DNA of 64,000 nt from Climacium dendroides (Eukaryota > Streptophyta > Bryopsida > Hypnales > Climaciaceae), in NCBI GenBank assembly GCA_950106755.1, contig CATNNA010000001.1:1426001-1490000 (forward strand), given 5' to 3'. How positions within the stretch are numbered: the first letter of the stretch is position 1; every line of letters begins with the position of its first letter. Under the pieces are notes generated by a model. That model made no database searches and was not told the DNA's origin. It saw only the letters and a list, made by a program, of their open reading frames with translations. Made by a program: the position numbers and the translations under genes. Shown here one piece after another: positions 39,601 through 52,269 of this stretch.

Positions 39601-41778
39601 GGATTCATGGAAAAACTTCATTTTAAGACAACCCTATTGCTTTCCTACACTGTCTTCTTCATTTGAAATGGATTTCAAAACAAACAGTCGAAAAATCATG
39701 TTGTATTGAATACAAACCAAACCAATAAATTATATCGGTTTGACGTGGAAGCATGTCCAAAAACAAAACACACAAGTTGCAATTGTTCAAAATAATTAGG
39801 ATTCATGGAAAAACTTCATTTTAAGACAACCCTATTGCTTTCCTACACTGTCTTCTTCATTTGAAATGGATTTCAAAACAAACAGTCGAAAAATCATGTT
39901 GTATTGAATACAAACCAAACCAATAAATTATATCGGTTTGACGTGGAAGCATGTCTAAAAACAAAACACACAAGTTGCAATTGTTCAAAATAATTAGGAT
40001 TCATGGAAAAACTTCATTTTAAGACAACCCTATTGCTTTCCTACACTGTCTTCTTCATTTGAAATGGATTTCAAAACAAACACTCGAAAAATCATGCTGT
40101 ATTGAATACAAACCAAACCAATAAATTATATGGGTTTGACTTAGAAGCATGTCCAAAAACAAAACACACAAGTTGCAATTGTTCAAAATAATAAGGATTC
40201 ATGGAAAAACTTCATTTTAAGACAACCCTATTGCTTTCCTACACTGTCTTCTTCATTTGAAATGGATTTCAAAACAAACAGTCGAAAAATCATGTTGTAT
40301 TGAATACAAACCAAACCAATAAATTATATCGGTTTGACGTGGAAGCATGTCCAAAAACAAAACACACAAGTTGCAATTGTTCAAAATAATTAGGATTCAT
40401 GGAAAAACTTCATTTTAAGACAACCCTATTGCTTTCCTACACTGACTTCTTCATTTGAAATGAATTTCAAAACAAACACTCGAAAAATCATGCTGTATTG
40501 AATACAAATCAAACCAATAAATTATATCGGTTTGACGTGGAAGCATGTCCAAAAACAAAACACACAAGTTGCAATTGTTCAAAATAATAAGGATTCATGG
40601 AAAAACTTCATTTTAAGACAACCCTATTGCTTTCCTACACTGTCTTCTTCATTTGAAATGGATTTCAAAACAAACACTCGGAAAATCATGCTGTATTGAA
40701 TACAAACCAAACCAATAAATTATATCGGTTTGACGTGGAAGCATGTCCAAAAACAAAACACACAAGTTGCAATTGTTCAAAATAATTAGGATTCATGGAA
40801 AAACTTCATTTTAAGACAACCCTATTGCTTTCCTACACTGTCTTCTTCATTTGAAATGGATTTCAAAACAAACACTCGAAAAATCATGTTGTATTGAATA
40901 CAAACCAAACCAATAAATTATATCGGTTTGACGTGGAAGCATATCCAAAAACAAAACACACAAGTTGCAATTGTTCAAAATAATTAGGATTCATGGAAAA
41001 ACTTCATTTTAAGACAACCCTATTGCTTTCCTACACTGTCTTCTTCATTTGAAATGGATTTCAAAACAAACACTCGAAAAATCATGCTGTATTGAATACA
41101 AACCAAACCAATAAATTATATGGGTTTGACTTAGAAGCATGTCCAAAAACAAAACACACAAGTTGCAATTGTTCAAAATAATTAGGATTCATGGAAAAAC
41201 TTCATTTTAAGACAACCCTATTGCTTTCCTACACTGACTTCTTCATTTGAAATGGATTTCAAAACAAACAGTCGAAAAATCATGTTGTATTGAATACAAA
41301 CCAAACCAATAAATTATATCGGTTTGACGTGGAAGCATGTCCAAAAACAAAACACACAAGTTGCAATTGTTCAAAATAATTAGGATTCATGGAAAAACTT
41401 CATTTTAAGACAACCCTATTGCTTTCCTACACTGTCTTCTTCATTTGAAATGGATTTCAAAACAAACAGTCGAAAAATCATGTTGTATTGAATACAAACC
41501 AAACCAATAAATTATATCGGTTTGACGTGGAAGCATGTCTAAAAACAAAACACACAAGTTGCAATTGTTCAAAATAATTAGGATTCATGGAAAAACTTCA
41601 TTTTAAGACAACCCTATTGCTTTCCTACACTGTCTTCTTCATTTGAAATGGATTTCAAAACAAACACTCGGAAAATCATGCTGTATTGAATACAAACCAA
41701 ACCAATAAATTATATGGGTTTGACTTAGAAGCATGTCCAAAAACAAAACACACAAGTTGCAATTGTTCAAAATAATTA

Positions 41779-42372
41779 GGATTCATGGAAAAACTTCATT
41801 TTAAGACAACCCTATTGCTTTCCTACACTGACTTCTTCATTTGAAATGGATTTCAAAACAAACACTCGAAAAATCATGTTGTATTGAATACAAACGAAAC
41901 CAATAAATTATATGGCTTTGACTTAGAAGCATGTCCAAAAACAAAACACACAAGTTGCAATTGTTCAAAATAATTAGGATTCATGGAAAAACTTCATTTT
42001 AAGACAACCCTATTGCTTTCCTACACTGTCTTCTTCATTTGAAATGGATTTCAAAACAAACCGTCGAAAAATCATGTTGTATTAAATACAAACCAAACCA
42101 ATAAATTATATGGGTTTGACTTAGAAGCATGTCCAAAAACAAAACACACAAGTTGCAATTGTTCAAAATAATTAGGATTCATGGAAAAACTTCATTTTAA
42201 GACAACCCTATTGCTTTCCTACACTGACTTCTTCATTTGAAATGGATTTCAAAACAAACACTCGAAAAATCATGGTGTATTGAATACAAACCAAACCAAT
42301 AAATTATATGGCTTTGACTTAGAAGCATGTCCAAAAACAAAACACACAAGTTGCAATTGTTCAAAATAATTA
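41779..42372 (+). repeat. Three-monomer site M212-M214 with one monomer gained
   Basis: M212 matches M180 (CAAACG, ATGGCTTTG) and M213 matches M179 (CCGTCG, TTAAATAC). M214 again has ATGGCTTTG, but with G101 and CAAACC. Copy 1 has only M179-M180 here, so copy 2 has gained an M180-like monomer in front. M215 (GGTTCGACG, CATATCC) then matches M181. Confidence 0.8.
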
Positions 42373-42966
42373 GGATTCATGGAAAAACTTCATTTTAAGA
42401 CAACCCTATTGCTTTCCTACACTGTCTTCTTCATTTGAAATGGATTTCAAAACAAACAGTCGAAAAATCATGTTGTATTGAATACAAACCAAACCAATAA
42501 ATTATATCGGTTCGACGTGGAAGCATATCCAAAAACAAAACACACAAGTTGCAATTGTTCAAAATAATTAGGATTCATGGAAAAACTTCATTTTAAGACA
42601 ACCCTATTGCTTTCCTACACTGACTTCTTCATTTGAAATGGATTTCAAAACAAACACTCGAAAAATCATGTTGTATTGAATACAAACCAAACCAATAAAT
42701 TATATGGGTTTGACTTAGAAGCATGTCCAAAAACAAAACACACAAGTTGCAATTGTTCAAAATAATTAGGATTCCTGGAAAAACTTCATTTTAAGACAAC
42801 CCTATTGCTTTCCTACACTGACTTCTTCATTTGAAATGGATTTCAAAACAAACACTCGAAAAATCATGCTGTATTGAATACCAACCCAACCAATAAATTA
42901 TATCGGTTTGACGTGGAAGCATGTCCAAAAACAAAACACACAAGTTGCAATTGTTCAAAATAATTA

Positions 42967-43164
42967 GGATTCATGGGAAAACTTCATTTTAAGACAACAC
43001 TATTGCTTTCCTACACTGTCTTCTTCATTTGAAATGGATTTCAAAACAAACACTCGAAAAATCATGCTATATCGAATACAAACCAAACCAATAAATTATA
43101 TGGGTTTGACTTAGAAGCATGTCCAAAAACAAAACACATAAGTTGCAATTGTTCAAAATAATTA
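42967..43164 (+). repeat. Hybrid monomer M218 (M184 left part, M185 right part)
   Basis: Its left part has ATGGGAAAAC, GACAACAC and CTATATCGAA as in M184. Its right part has TTAG at 145-148 and CACATAAG as in M185. The exchange lies between internal positions about 108 and 145 and removed exactly one 198-bp period, so phase is kept. This is a clear product of unequal homologous exchange or replication slippage in register. Confidence 0.85.
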
Positions 43165-45936
43165 GGATTCATGGAAAAACTTCATTTTAAGACAACCCTA
43201 TTGCTTTCCTACATTGTCTTCTTCATTTGAAATGGATTTCAAAACAAACACTCGGAAAATCATGCTGTATTGAATACAAACCAAACCAATAAATTATATC
43301 GGTTTGACGTGGAAGCATGTCCAAAAACAAAACACACAAGTTGCAATTGTTCAAAATAATTAGGATTCATGGAAAAACTTCATTTTAAGACAACCCTATT
43401 GCTTTCCTACACTGTCTTCTTCATTTGAAATGGATTTCAAAACAAACATTCGGAAAATCATGCTCTATCGAATACAAACCAAACCAATAAATTATATGGG
43501 TTTGACTTAGAAGCATGTCCAAAAACAAAACACACAAGCTGCAATTGTTCAAAATAATTAGGATTCATGGAAAAACTTCATTTTAAGACAACCCTATTGC
43601 TTTCCTACACTGTCTTCTTCATTTGAAATGGATTTCAAAACAAACAGTCGAAAAATCATGTTGTATTGAATACAAACCAAACCAATAAATTATATCGGTT
43701 TGATGTGGAAGCATGTCCAAAAACGAAACACACAAGTTGCAATTGTTCAGAATAATTAGGATTCATGGAAAAACTTCATTTTAAGACAACCCTATTGCTT
43801 TCCTACACTGTCTTCTTCATTTGAAATGGATTTCAAAACAAACAGTCGAAAAATCATGTTGTATTGAATACAAACCAAACCAATAAATTATATCGGTTTG
43901 ACGTGGAAGCATGTCCAAAAACAAAACACACAAGTTGCAATTGTTCAAAATAATTAGGATTCATGGAAAAACTTCATTTTAAGACAACCCTATTGCTTTC
44001 CTACACTGACTTCTTCATTTGAAATGGATTTCAAAACAAACACTCGAAAAATCATGCTGTATTGAATACAAACCAAACCAATAAATTATATCGGTTTGAC
44101 GTGGAAGCATGTCCAAAAACAAAACACACAAGTTGCAATTGTTCAAAATAATTAGGATTCATGGAAAAACTTCATTTTAAGACAACCCTATTGCTTTCCT
44201 ACACTGTCTTCTTCATTTGAAATGGATTTCAAAACAAACAGTCGAAAAATCATGTTGTATTGAATACAAACCAAACCAATAAATTATATCGGTTTGACGT
44301 GGAAGCATGTCCAAAAACAAAACACACAAGTTGCAATTGTTCAAAATAATTAGGATTCATGGAAAAACTTCATTTTAAGACAACCCTATTGCTTTCCTAC
44401 ACTGTCTTCTTCATTTGAAATGGATTTCAAAACAAACAGTCGAAAAATCATGTTGTATTGAATACAAACCAAACCAATAAATTATATCGGTTTGACGTGG
44501 AAGCATGTCCAAAAACAAAACACACAAGTTGCAATTGTTCAAAATAATTAGGATTCATGGAAAAACTTCATTTTAAGACAACCCTATTGCTTTCCTACAC
44601 TGTCTTCTTCATTTGAAATGGATTTCAAAACAAACAGTCGAAAAATCATGTTGTATTGAATACAAACCAAACCAATAAATTATATCGGTTTGACGTGGAA
44701 GCATGTCCAAAAACAAAACACACAAGTTGCAATTGTTCAAAATAATTAGGATTCATGGAAAAACCTCATTTTAAGACAACCCTATTGCTTTCCTACACTG
44801 TCTTCTTCATTTGAAATGGATTTCAAAACAAACAGTCGAAAAATCATGTTGTATTGAATACAAACCAAACCAATAAATTATATCGGTTTGACGTGGAAGC
44901 ATGTCCAAAAACAAAACACACAAGTTGCAATTGTTCAAAATAATTAGGATTCATGGAAAAACTTCATTTTAAGACAACCCTATTGCTTTCCTACACTGTC
45001 TTCTTCATTTGAAATGGATTTCAAAACAAACAGTCGAAAAATCATGCTGTATTGAATACAAACCAAACCAATAAATTATATCGGTTTGACGTGGAAGCAT
45101 GTCCAAAAACAAAACACACAAGTTGCAATTGTTCAAAATAATTAGGATTCATGGAAAAACTTCATTTTAAGACAACCCTATTGCTTTCCTACACTGTCTT
45201 CTTCATTTGAAATGGATTTCAAAACAAACAGTCGAAAAATCATGTTGTATTGAATACAAACCAAACCAATAAATTATATCGGTTTGACGTGGAAGCATGT
45301 CCAAAAACAAAACACACAAGTTGCAATTGTTCAAAATAATTAGGATTCATGGAAAAACTTCATTTTAAGACAACCCTATTGCTTTCCTACACTGTCTTCT
45401 TCATTTGAAATGGATTTCAAAACAAACAGTCGAAAAATCATGTTGTATTGAATACAAACCAAACCAATAAATTATATCGATTTGACGTGGAAGCATGTCC
45501 AAAAACAAAACACACAAGTTGCAATTGTTCAAAATAATTAGGATTCATGGAAAAACTTCATTTTAAGACAACCCTATTGCTTTCCTACACTGTCTTCTTC
45601 ATTTGAAATGGATTTCAAAACAAACAGTCGAAAAATCATGTTGTATTGAATACAAACCAAACCAATAAATTATATCGGTTTGACGTGGAAGCATGTCCAA
45701 AAACAAAACACACAAGTTGCAATTGTTCAAAATAATTAGGATTCATGGAAAAACTTCATTTTAAGACAACCCTATTGCTTTCCTACATTGTCTTCTTCAT
45801 TTGAAATGGATTTCAAAACAAACACTCGAAAAATCATGGTGTATTGAATACAAACCAAACCAATAAATTATATCGGTCTGACGTGGAAGCATGTCCAAAA
45901 ACAAAACACACAAGTTGCAATTGTTCAAAATAATTA

Positions 45937-46728
45937 GGATTCATGGAAAAACTTCATTTGAAGACAACCCTTTTGCTTTCTTACATTGTCTTCTTCATTT
46001 GAAATGGATTTCAAAACAAACACTCGGAAAATCATGCTATATTGAATACAAACCAAACCAATAAATTATATCGGTTTGACGTGGAAGCATGTCCAAAAAC
46101 AAAACACACAAGTTGCAATTGTTCAAAATAATTAGGATTCATGGAAAAACTTCATTTTAAGACAACCCTATTGCTTTCCTACACTGTCTTCTTCATTTGA
46201 AATGGATTTCAAAACAAACAGTCGAAAAATCATGTTGTATTGAATACAAACCAAACCAATAAATTATATCGGTTTGACGTGGAAGCATGTCCAAAAACAA
46301 AACACACAAGTTGCAATTGTTCAAAATAATTAGGATTCATGGAAAAACTTCATTTTAAGACAACCCTATTGCTTTCCTACATTGTCTTCTTCATTTGAAA
46401 TGGATTTCAAAACAAACACTCGAAAAATCATGGTGTATTGAATACAAACCAAACCAATAAATTATATCGGTTTGACGTGGAAGCATGTCCAGAAACAAAA
46501 CACACAAGTTGCAATTGTTCAAAATAATTAGGATTCATGGAAAAACTTCATTTGAAGACAACCCTTTTGCTTTCTTACATTGTCTTCTTCATTTGAAATG
46601 GATTTCAAAACAAACACTCGGAAAATCATGCTATATTGAATACAAACCAAACCAATAAATTATATGGGTTTGACTTAGAAGCATGTACGAAAACAAAACA
46701 CACAAGTTGCAATTGTTCAAAATAATTA
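45937..46728 (+). repeat. Related monomers M233 and M236, three-monomer step
   Basis: M233 (45,937) and M236 (46,531) share a set of rare changes: TTTGAAGACA, CCCTTTTGC, TTTCTTACATTG, CTCGGAAAATC and CTATATTG. The monomers before each (M232, M235) share ATTGTC with G101. This is a 594-bp (3-monomer) local duplication. M233 ends with CGG/GTGG and M236 with GGG/TTAG and GTACGA, so the right parts came from different subfamilies. Confidence 0.7.
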
Positions 46729-48509
46729 GGATTCATGGAAAAACTTCATTTTAAGACAACCCTATTGCTTTCCTACACTGTCTTCTTCATTTGAAATGGA
46801 TTTGAAAACAAACACTCGAAAAATCATGCTGTATTGAATACAAACCAAACCAATAAAATATATCGGTTTGACTTAGAAGCATGTCCAAAAACAAAACACA
46901 CAAGTTGCAATTGTTCAAAATAATTAGGATTCATGGAAAAACTTCATTTTAAGACAACCCTATTGCTTTCCTACATTGTCTTCTTCATTTGAAATGGATT
47001 TCAAAACAAACACTCGAAAAATCATGCTGTATTGAATACAAACCAGAACAATAAATTATATGGTTTGACTTAGAAGCATGTCCAAAAACAAAACACACAA
47101 GTTGCAATTGTTCAAAATAATTAGGATTCATGGAAAAACTTCATTTTAAGACAACCCTATTGCTTTCCTACACTGACTTCTTCATTTGAAATGGATTTCA
47201 AAACAAACACTCGAAAAATCATGCTGTATTGAATACAAACCAAACCAATAAATTATATGTGTTTGACTTAGAAGCATGTACGAAAACAAAACACACAAGT
47301 TGCAATTGTTCAAAATAATTAGGATTCATGGAAAAACATCATTTTAAGACAACCCTATTGCTTTCCTACACTGTCTTCTTCATTTGAAATGGATTTCAAA
47401 ACAAACACTCGAAAAATCATGCTGTATTGAATACAAACCAAACCAATAAATTATATCGGTTTGACTTAGAAGCATGTCCAAAAACAAAACACACAAGTTG
47501 CAATTGTTCAAAATAATTAGGATTCATGGAAAAACTTCATTTTAAGACAACCCTATTGCTTTCCTACACTGACTTCTTCATTTGAAATGGATTTCAAAAC
47601 AAACACTCGAAAAATCATGCTGTATTGAATACAAACCAAACCAATAAATTATATGGGTTTGACTTAGAAGCATGTACGAAAACAAAACACACAAGTTGCA
47701 ATTGTTCAAAATAATTAGGATTCATGGAAAAACTTCATTTTAAGACAACCCTATTGCTTTCCTACACTGTCTTCTTCATTTGAAATGGATTTGAAAACAA
47801 ACAGTCGAAAAATCATGCTGTATTGAATACAAACCAAACCAATAAATTATATCGGTTTGACTTAGAAGCATGTACGATAACAAAACACACAAGTTGCAAT
47901 TGTTCAAAATAATAAGGATTCATGGAAAAACTTCATTTTAAGACAACCCTATTGCTTTCCTACACTGTCTTCTTCATTTGAAATGGATTTCAAAACAAAT
48001 ACTCGAAAAATCATGGTGTATTGAATACAAACCAAACCAATAAATTATATCGGTTTGACGTGGAAGCATGTCCAGAAACAAAACACACAAGTTGCAATTG
48101 TTCAAAATAATTAGGATTCATGGAAAAACTTCATTTTAAGACAACCCTATTGCTTTCCTACACTGTCTTCTTCATTTGAAATGGATTTCAAAACAAACAG
48201 TCGAAAAATCATGTTGTATTGAATACAAACCAAACCAATAAATTATATCGGTTTGACGTGGAAGCATGTCCAAAAACAAAACACACAAGTTGCAATTGTT
48301 CAAAATAATTAGGATTCATGGAAAAACTTCATTTTAAGACAACCCTATTGCTTTCCTACATTGTCTTCTTCATTTGAAATGGATTTCAAAACAAACACTC
48401 GAAAAATCATGGTGTATTGAATACAAACCAAACCAATAAATTATATCGGTTTGACGTGGAAGCATGTCCAGAAACAAAACACACAAGTTGCAATTGTTCA
48501 AAATAATTA
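46531..48509 (+). repeat. 1,979-bp 10-monomer unit, copy 1 (M236-M245)
   Basis: Ten monomers, one of them 197 bp. Marks in order: TTTGAAGACA with TTTCTTAC (M236), ATTTGAAAACA with AAAATATATCGG (M237), CCAGAACAA with the deletion (M238), TATATGTGTTTG (M239), AAAAACATCA (M240), GTACGA (M241), GTACGATAAC with A197 (M242), AAATACTCG with G101 and CCAGAAAC (M243), a plain monomer (M244), and G101 with CCAGAAAC (M245). The next stretch repeats the order at offset 1,979, not 1,980, because the 1-bp deletion is shared. Confidence 0.85.
46927..47123 (+). repeat. 197-bp monomer M238 with 1-bp deletion
   Basis: TATATGGTTTG replaces TATATGGGTTTG at about 47,060, removing one G and shifting phase by -1. 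It also carries CCAGAACAA. It is the first of only three length variants in the window. Confidence 0.9.
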
Positions 48510-49894
48510 GGATTCATGGAAAAACTTCATTTGAAGACAACCCTTTTGCTTTCTTACATTGTCTTCTTCATTTGAAATGGATTTCAAAACAAACACTCGG
48601 AAAATCATGCTATATTGAATACAAACCAAACCAATAAATTATATGGGTTTGACTTAGAAGCATGTACGAAAACAAAACACACAAGTTGCAATTGTTCAAA
48701 ATAATTAGGATTCATGGAAAAACTTCATTTTAAGACAACCCTATTGCTTTCCTACACTGTCTTCTTCATTTGAAATGGATTTGAAAACAAACACTCGAAA
48801 AATCATGCTGTATTGAATACAAACCAAACCAATAAAATATATCGGTTTGACTTAGAAGCATGTCCAAAAACAAAACACACAAGTTGCAATTGTTCAAAAT
48901 AATTAGGATTCATGGAAAAACTTCATTTTAAGACAACCCTATTGCTTTCCTACATTGTCTTCTTCATTTGAAATGGATTTCAAAACAAACACTCGAAAAA
49001 TCATGCTGTATTGAATACAAACCAGAACAATAAATTATATGGTTTGACTTAGAAGCATGTCCAAAAACAAAACACACAAGTTGCAATTGTTCAAAATAAT
49101 TAGGATTCATGGAAAAACTTCATTTTAAGACAACCCTATTGCTTTCCTACACTGACTTCTTCATTTGAAATGGATTTCAAAACAAACACTCGAAAAATCA
49201 TGCTGTATTGAATACAAACCAAACCAATAAATTATATGTGTTTGACTTAGAAGCATGTACGAAAACAAAACACACAAGTTGCAATTGTTCAAAATAATTA
49301 GGATTCATGGAAAAACATCATTTTAAGACAACCCTATTGCTTTCCTACACTGTCTTCTTCATTTGAAATGGATTTCAAAACAAACACTCGAAAAATCATG
49401 CTGTATTGAATACAAACCAAACCAATAAATTATATCGGTTTGACTTAGAAGCATGTCCAAAAACAAAACACACAAGTTGCAATTGTTCAAAATAATTAGG
49501 ATTCATGGAAAAACTTCATTTTAAGACAACCCTATTGCTTTCCTACACTGACTTCTTCATTTGAAATGGATTTCAAAACAAACACTCGAAAAATCATGCT
49601 GTATTGAATACAAACCAAACCAACAAATTATATGGGTTTGACTTAGAAGCATGTACGAAAACAAAACACACAAGTTGCAATTGTTCAAAATAATTAGGAA
49701 TCATGGAAAAACTTCATTTTAAGACAACCCTATTGCTTTCCTACACTGTCTTCTTCATTTGAAATGGATTTGAAAACAAACAGTCGAAAAATCATGCTGT
49801 ATTGAATACAAACCAAACCAATAAATTATATCGGTTTGACTTAGAAGCATGTACGATAACAAAACACACAAGTTGCAATTGTTCAAAATAATAA
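48510..49894 (+). repeat. 1,979-bp unit, partial copy 2 (M246-M252)
   Basis: Seven monomers repeat M236-M242, including the shared 1-bp deletion in M248. Private changes are T126C in M251 and TAGGAATCATGG in M252. The copy ends inside the next monomer (M253), which switches template. Confidence 0.85.
48906..49102 (+). repeat. 197-bp monomer M248 with the same deletion as M238
   Basis: It carries the same CCAGAACAA and TATATGGTTTG as M238, exactly 1,979 bp downstream. Shared descent, not independent deletion, is the simplest reading. Confidence 0.9.
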
Positions 49895-50091
49895 GGATTC
49901 ATGGAAAAACTTCATTTTAAGACAACCCTATTGCTTTCCTACACTGTCTTCTTCATTTGAAATGGATTTCAAAACAAATACTCGAAAAATCATGCTGTAT
50001 TGAATACAAACCAGAACAATAAATTATATAGTTTGACTTAGAAGCATGTCCAAAAACAAAACACACAAGTTGCAATTGTTCAAAATAATTA
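49895..50091 (+). repeat. Hybrid 197-bp monomer M253
   Basis: The left part has AAATACTCG as in M243, the monomer expected at this step. The right part has C101, CCAGAACAA and a shortened TATATAGTTTG, as in M238 and M248 with one further G-to-A change. The exchange lies between internal positions about 86 and 101. It is the third and last length variant, and after it the array is -3 relative to the start. Confidence 0.75.
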
Positions 50092-52269
50092 GGATTCATG
50101 GAAAAACATCATTTTAAGACAACCCTATTGCTTTCCTACACTGTCTTCTTCATTTGAAATGGATTTCAAAACAAACACTCGAAAAATCATGTTGTATTGA
50201 ATACAAACCAAACCAATAAATTATATGGGTTTGACTTAGAAGCATGTCCAAAAACAAAACACACAAGTTGCAATTGTTCAAAATAATTAGGATTCATGGA
50301 AAAACTTCATTTTAAGACAACCTTATTGCTTTCCTACATTGTCTTCTTCATTTGAAATGGATTTCAAAACAAACAGTCGAAAAATCATGTTGTATTGAAT
50401 ACAAACCAAACCAATAAATTATATCGGTTTGACGTGGAAGCATGTCCAAAAACAAAACACACAAGTTGCAATTGTTCAAAATAATTAGGATTCATGGAAA
50501 AACTTCATTTTAAGACAACCCTATTGCTTTCCTACACTGACTTCTTCATTTGAAATGGATTTCAAAACAAACACTCGAAAAATCATGTTGTATTGAATAC
50601 AAACCAAACCAATAAATTATATGGGTTTGACGTGGAAGCATGTCCAAAAACAAAACACACAAGTTGCAATTGTTCAGAATAATTAGGATTCATGGAAAAA
50701 CTTCATTTTAAGACAACCCTATTGCTTTCCTACACTATCTTCTTCATTTGAAATGGATTTCAAAACAAACACTCGAAAAATCATGCTGTATTGAATACAA
50801 ACCAAACTAATAAAATATATCGGTTTGACTTAGAAGCATGTACGAAAACAAAACACACAAGTTGCAATTGTTCAAAATAATTAGGATTCATGGGAAAACA
50901 TCATTTTAAGACAACCCTATTACTTTCCTACACTGACTTCTTCATTTGAAATGGATTTCAAAACAAACACTCGAAAAATCATGCTATATTGAATACAAAC
51001 CAAACCAATAAATTATATCGGTTTGACGTGGAAGCATGTCCAAAAACAAAACACACAAGTTGCAATTGTTCAAAATAATAAGGATTCATGGAAAAACTTC
51101 ATTTTAAGACAACCCTATTGCTTTCCTACACTGTCTTCTTCATTTGAAATGGATTTCAAAACAAACAGTCGAAAAATCATGTTGTATTGAATACAAACCA
51201 AACCAATAAATTATATCGGTTTGACGTGGAAGCATGTCCAAAAACAAAACACACAAGTTGCAATTGTTCAAAATAATTAGGATTCATGGAAAAACTTCAT
51301 TTTAAGACAACCTTATTGCTTTCCTACACTGTCTTCTTCATTTGAAATGGATTTCAAAACAAACAGTCGAAAAATCATGTTGTATTGAATACAAACCAAA
51401 CCAATAAATTATATCGGTTTGACGTGGAAGCATGTCCAAAAACAAAACACACAAGTTGCAATTGTTCAAAATAATTAGGATTCATGGAAAAACTTCATTT
51501 TAAGACAACCCTATTGCTTTCCTACACTGACTTCTTCATTTGAAATGGATTTCAAAACAAACACTCGAAAAATCATGCTGTATTGAATACAAACCAAACC
51601 AATAAATTATATGGGTTTGACTTAGAAGCATGTACGAAAACAAAACACACAAGTTGCAATTGTTCAAAATAATTAGGATTCATGGAAAAACTTCATTTTA
51701 AGACAACCCTATTGCTTTCCTACACTGTCTTCTTCATTTGAAATGGATTTCAAAACAAACACTCGAAAAATCATGTTGTATTGAATACAAACCAAACCAA
51801 TAAATTATATCGGTTTGACGTGGAAGCATGTCCAAAAACAAAACACACAAGTTGCAATTGTTCAAAATAATTAGGATTCATGGAAAAACTTCATTTTAAG
51901 ACAACCTTATTGCTTTCCTACATTGTCTTCTTCATTTGAAATGGATTTCAAAACAAACAGTCGAAAAATCATGTTGTATTGAATACAAACCAAACCAATA
52001 AATTATATCGGTTTGACGTGGAAGCATGTCCAAAAACAAAACACACAAGTTGCAATTGTTCAAAATAATTAGGATTCATGGAAAAACTTCATTTTAAGAC
52101 AACCCTATTGCTTTCCTACACTGACTTCTTCATTTGAAATGGATTTCAAAACAAACACTCGAAAAATCATGCTGTATTGAATACAAACCAAACCAATAAA
52201 TTATATGGGTTTGACTTAGAAGCATGTACGAAAACAAAACACACAAGTTGCAATTGTTCAAAATAATTA
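50092..52269 (+). repeat. Transition monomers M254-M264 before the right HOR
   Basis: These eleven monomers introduce the marks of the right HOR: ACCTTATTGC (M255, M260, M263), GTACGA with TTAG (M257, M261, M264) and CAGAATAATTA (M256), without the settled order. M258 has ATGGGAAAACATCA and TTACTTTCC, marks that return at M305 and M314. M257 has a private ACTATCTTC and AAACTAATAAAATAT. Confidence 0.6.

Larger units (their letters stand above)
38809..44946 (+). repeat. 33-monomer unit, rearranged copy 2 (M197-M227)
   Basis: This is the second copy of M164-M196. It is offset by 33 monomers up to M211 and by 34 at M213-M217, after one gained monomer. The offset is 33 again from M219, after a hybrid deletion, and 31 at the AAAAACCTCA monomer (M227 against M196), after loss of two near-identical monomers. 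Marks include CTCGGAAAATC (M206, M211), TTCCTGG with CCAACCCAACC (M217), AAGCTGC (M220) and CAGAATAATTA (M221). Private substitutions such as ATTCGG in M220 show some divergence since duplication. Confidence 0.8.
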
